Below are positions 63,563 to 64,000 of a stretch of 64,000 nt of DNA, piece after piece. The DNA lies in the NCBI GenBank assembly GCA_025917655.1, contig CP084609.1, positions 372,001 through 436,000 on the forward strand, given 5' to 3'. Source of the DNA: Chlorella sorokiniana (lineage: Eukaryota; Chlorophyta; Trebouxiophyceae; Chlorellales; Chlorellaceae). The notes below the pieces were generated by a model. It saw nothing but the letters and a program-made list of their open reading frames with translations, searched no databases and was not told the DNA's origin. The translations under genes and the position numbers were made by a program. Numbering within the stretch: position 1 is the stretch's first letter; every line of letters starts with the position of its first letter.

Positions 63563-64000
63563 ATGGACGTCGCGAACAAGTGCAGTTCCCCGTAACCCGT
63601 CCTGCTCAGGCATTTCAGGCTTGCAAGTGCGCTATTGCAGGAGTTGAAAGCAACTGCAGTGTCCGAGGACATTGCGTTGCGGTGTGATGACAGCAATTTG
63701 TATCACTGGCAAGCATGGCTAAAGGTATGGAAATGCTGGACGTGCGTTGGCCACAGCTTGGCCACGGTGCCAATGCCCGTCCTCACCCATCTCGCCTTCG
63801 CGCTCGAACCCTAAATGGCAGACATTCCCCGCATTGCCAATGTATCTCCCCTCGGTTTTATCCATTTGGCAGGGCCCTCCCCATTCTCCATTTGAAAGTG
63901 GAGCATTTGGACTTGATATTTTAGTTCCTGAGCAGTACCCGTTGGTCGCCCCTTCAGGTGACCTGGCCACTGCCTCATCATATCTACACAAAGTGAGTCG
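63563..64000 (+). CDS. PEX4: PEX4-type ubiquitin-conjugating enzyme (cut by window end)
   Basis: PEX4 (plant UBC21) is the peroxisome-anchored E2 that monoubiquitylates the PEX5 import receptor for recycling. Exon 1 is tiny (63563-63579, MDVAN plus part of K), exon 2 is 63619-63724 and exon 3 is 63873-63957. The next exon begins beyond the window. Joined residues give LASALLQELKATAV, EDIALRCDDSNLYHWQAWLK, then GPPHSPFESGAFGLDILVPE and QYPLVAP. These match the N-terminal half of UBC21/PEX4 (CDDTNIFKWTALIKGP). The catalytic cysteine lies past the edge, so assignment within the E2 family is likely but not proven. Confidence 0.75.

Overview
The window is nuclear DNA from a green alga, most likely a trebouxiophyte-type chlorophyte. 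I conclude this from a plastid omega-6 desaturase (FAD6), a plastid-type DXS, a PSTAIRE CDKA and a plant-type RBP45/47 protein. Genes are split by many short introns, and TGTAA polyadenylation signals lie 3' of several genes. I saw no rRNA, tRNA, CRISPR array, provirus or intact transposon. Gene models were assembled by eye from homology and splice sites. For NLE1, RIO2, RBP45/47, the RING-AP2 gene, LC8 and ALG5 the exon lengths add up to an exact open frame.

Layout. <1-2.1 kb: unrecognised + gene. 3.8-6.5: FAD6 (+). 7.8-10.7: NLE1 (-), head to head with RIO2 (+, 11.0-13.3). 13.7-17.1: NOC3 (+), converging on DXS (-, 17.1-20.6). 22.7-24.2: TAF6 (+), converging on DDX55/SPB4 (-, 24.3-27.5). 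27.7-27.9: NDUFA1 (+). 28.3-30.5: RBP45/47 (-). 33.2-35.0: MFAP1 (+), converging on CDKA (-, 35.2-36.7). 37.4-39.6: UTP15 (+). 42.6-45.1: mitochondrial-type LPD (+). 46.3-49.0: flavin monooxygenase-like (+), converging on SAC3/GANP (-, 49.1-54.4). 54.7-55.2: dynein LC8 (+). 57.7-59.8: RING1-like protein carrying an AP2 DNA-binding domain (+). 60.8-62.4: ALG5 (-). 63.6-end: PEX4-type E2 (+, cut by the window).

Themes. Five genes make ribosomes: NLE1/RSA4, NOC3 and SPB4/DDX55 act on the 60S subunit, RIO2 and UTP15 on the 40S. This is a loose cluster of ribosome-assembly genes. MFAP1, TAF6, RBP45/47 and SAC3 add transcription, splicing and mRNA export. The most unusual gene is at 57656-59807: its exons encode a Polycomb RING1-like RING finger, a complete AP2/ERF domain and a RAWUL-like tail in one 503-residue frame.

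Two sequence-wide signals stand out. About a tenth of the introns I could place use GC-AG rather than GT-AG. Five otherwise intact genes (FAD6, DXS, DDX55, CDKA, UTP15) each lack exactly one G/C in a short homopolymer, which looks like systematic under-calling in the sequence rather than gene decay.
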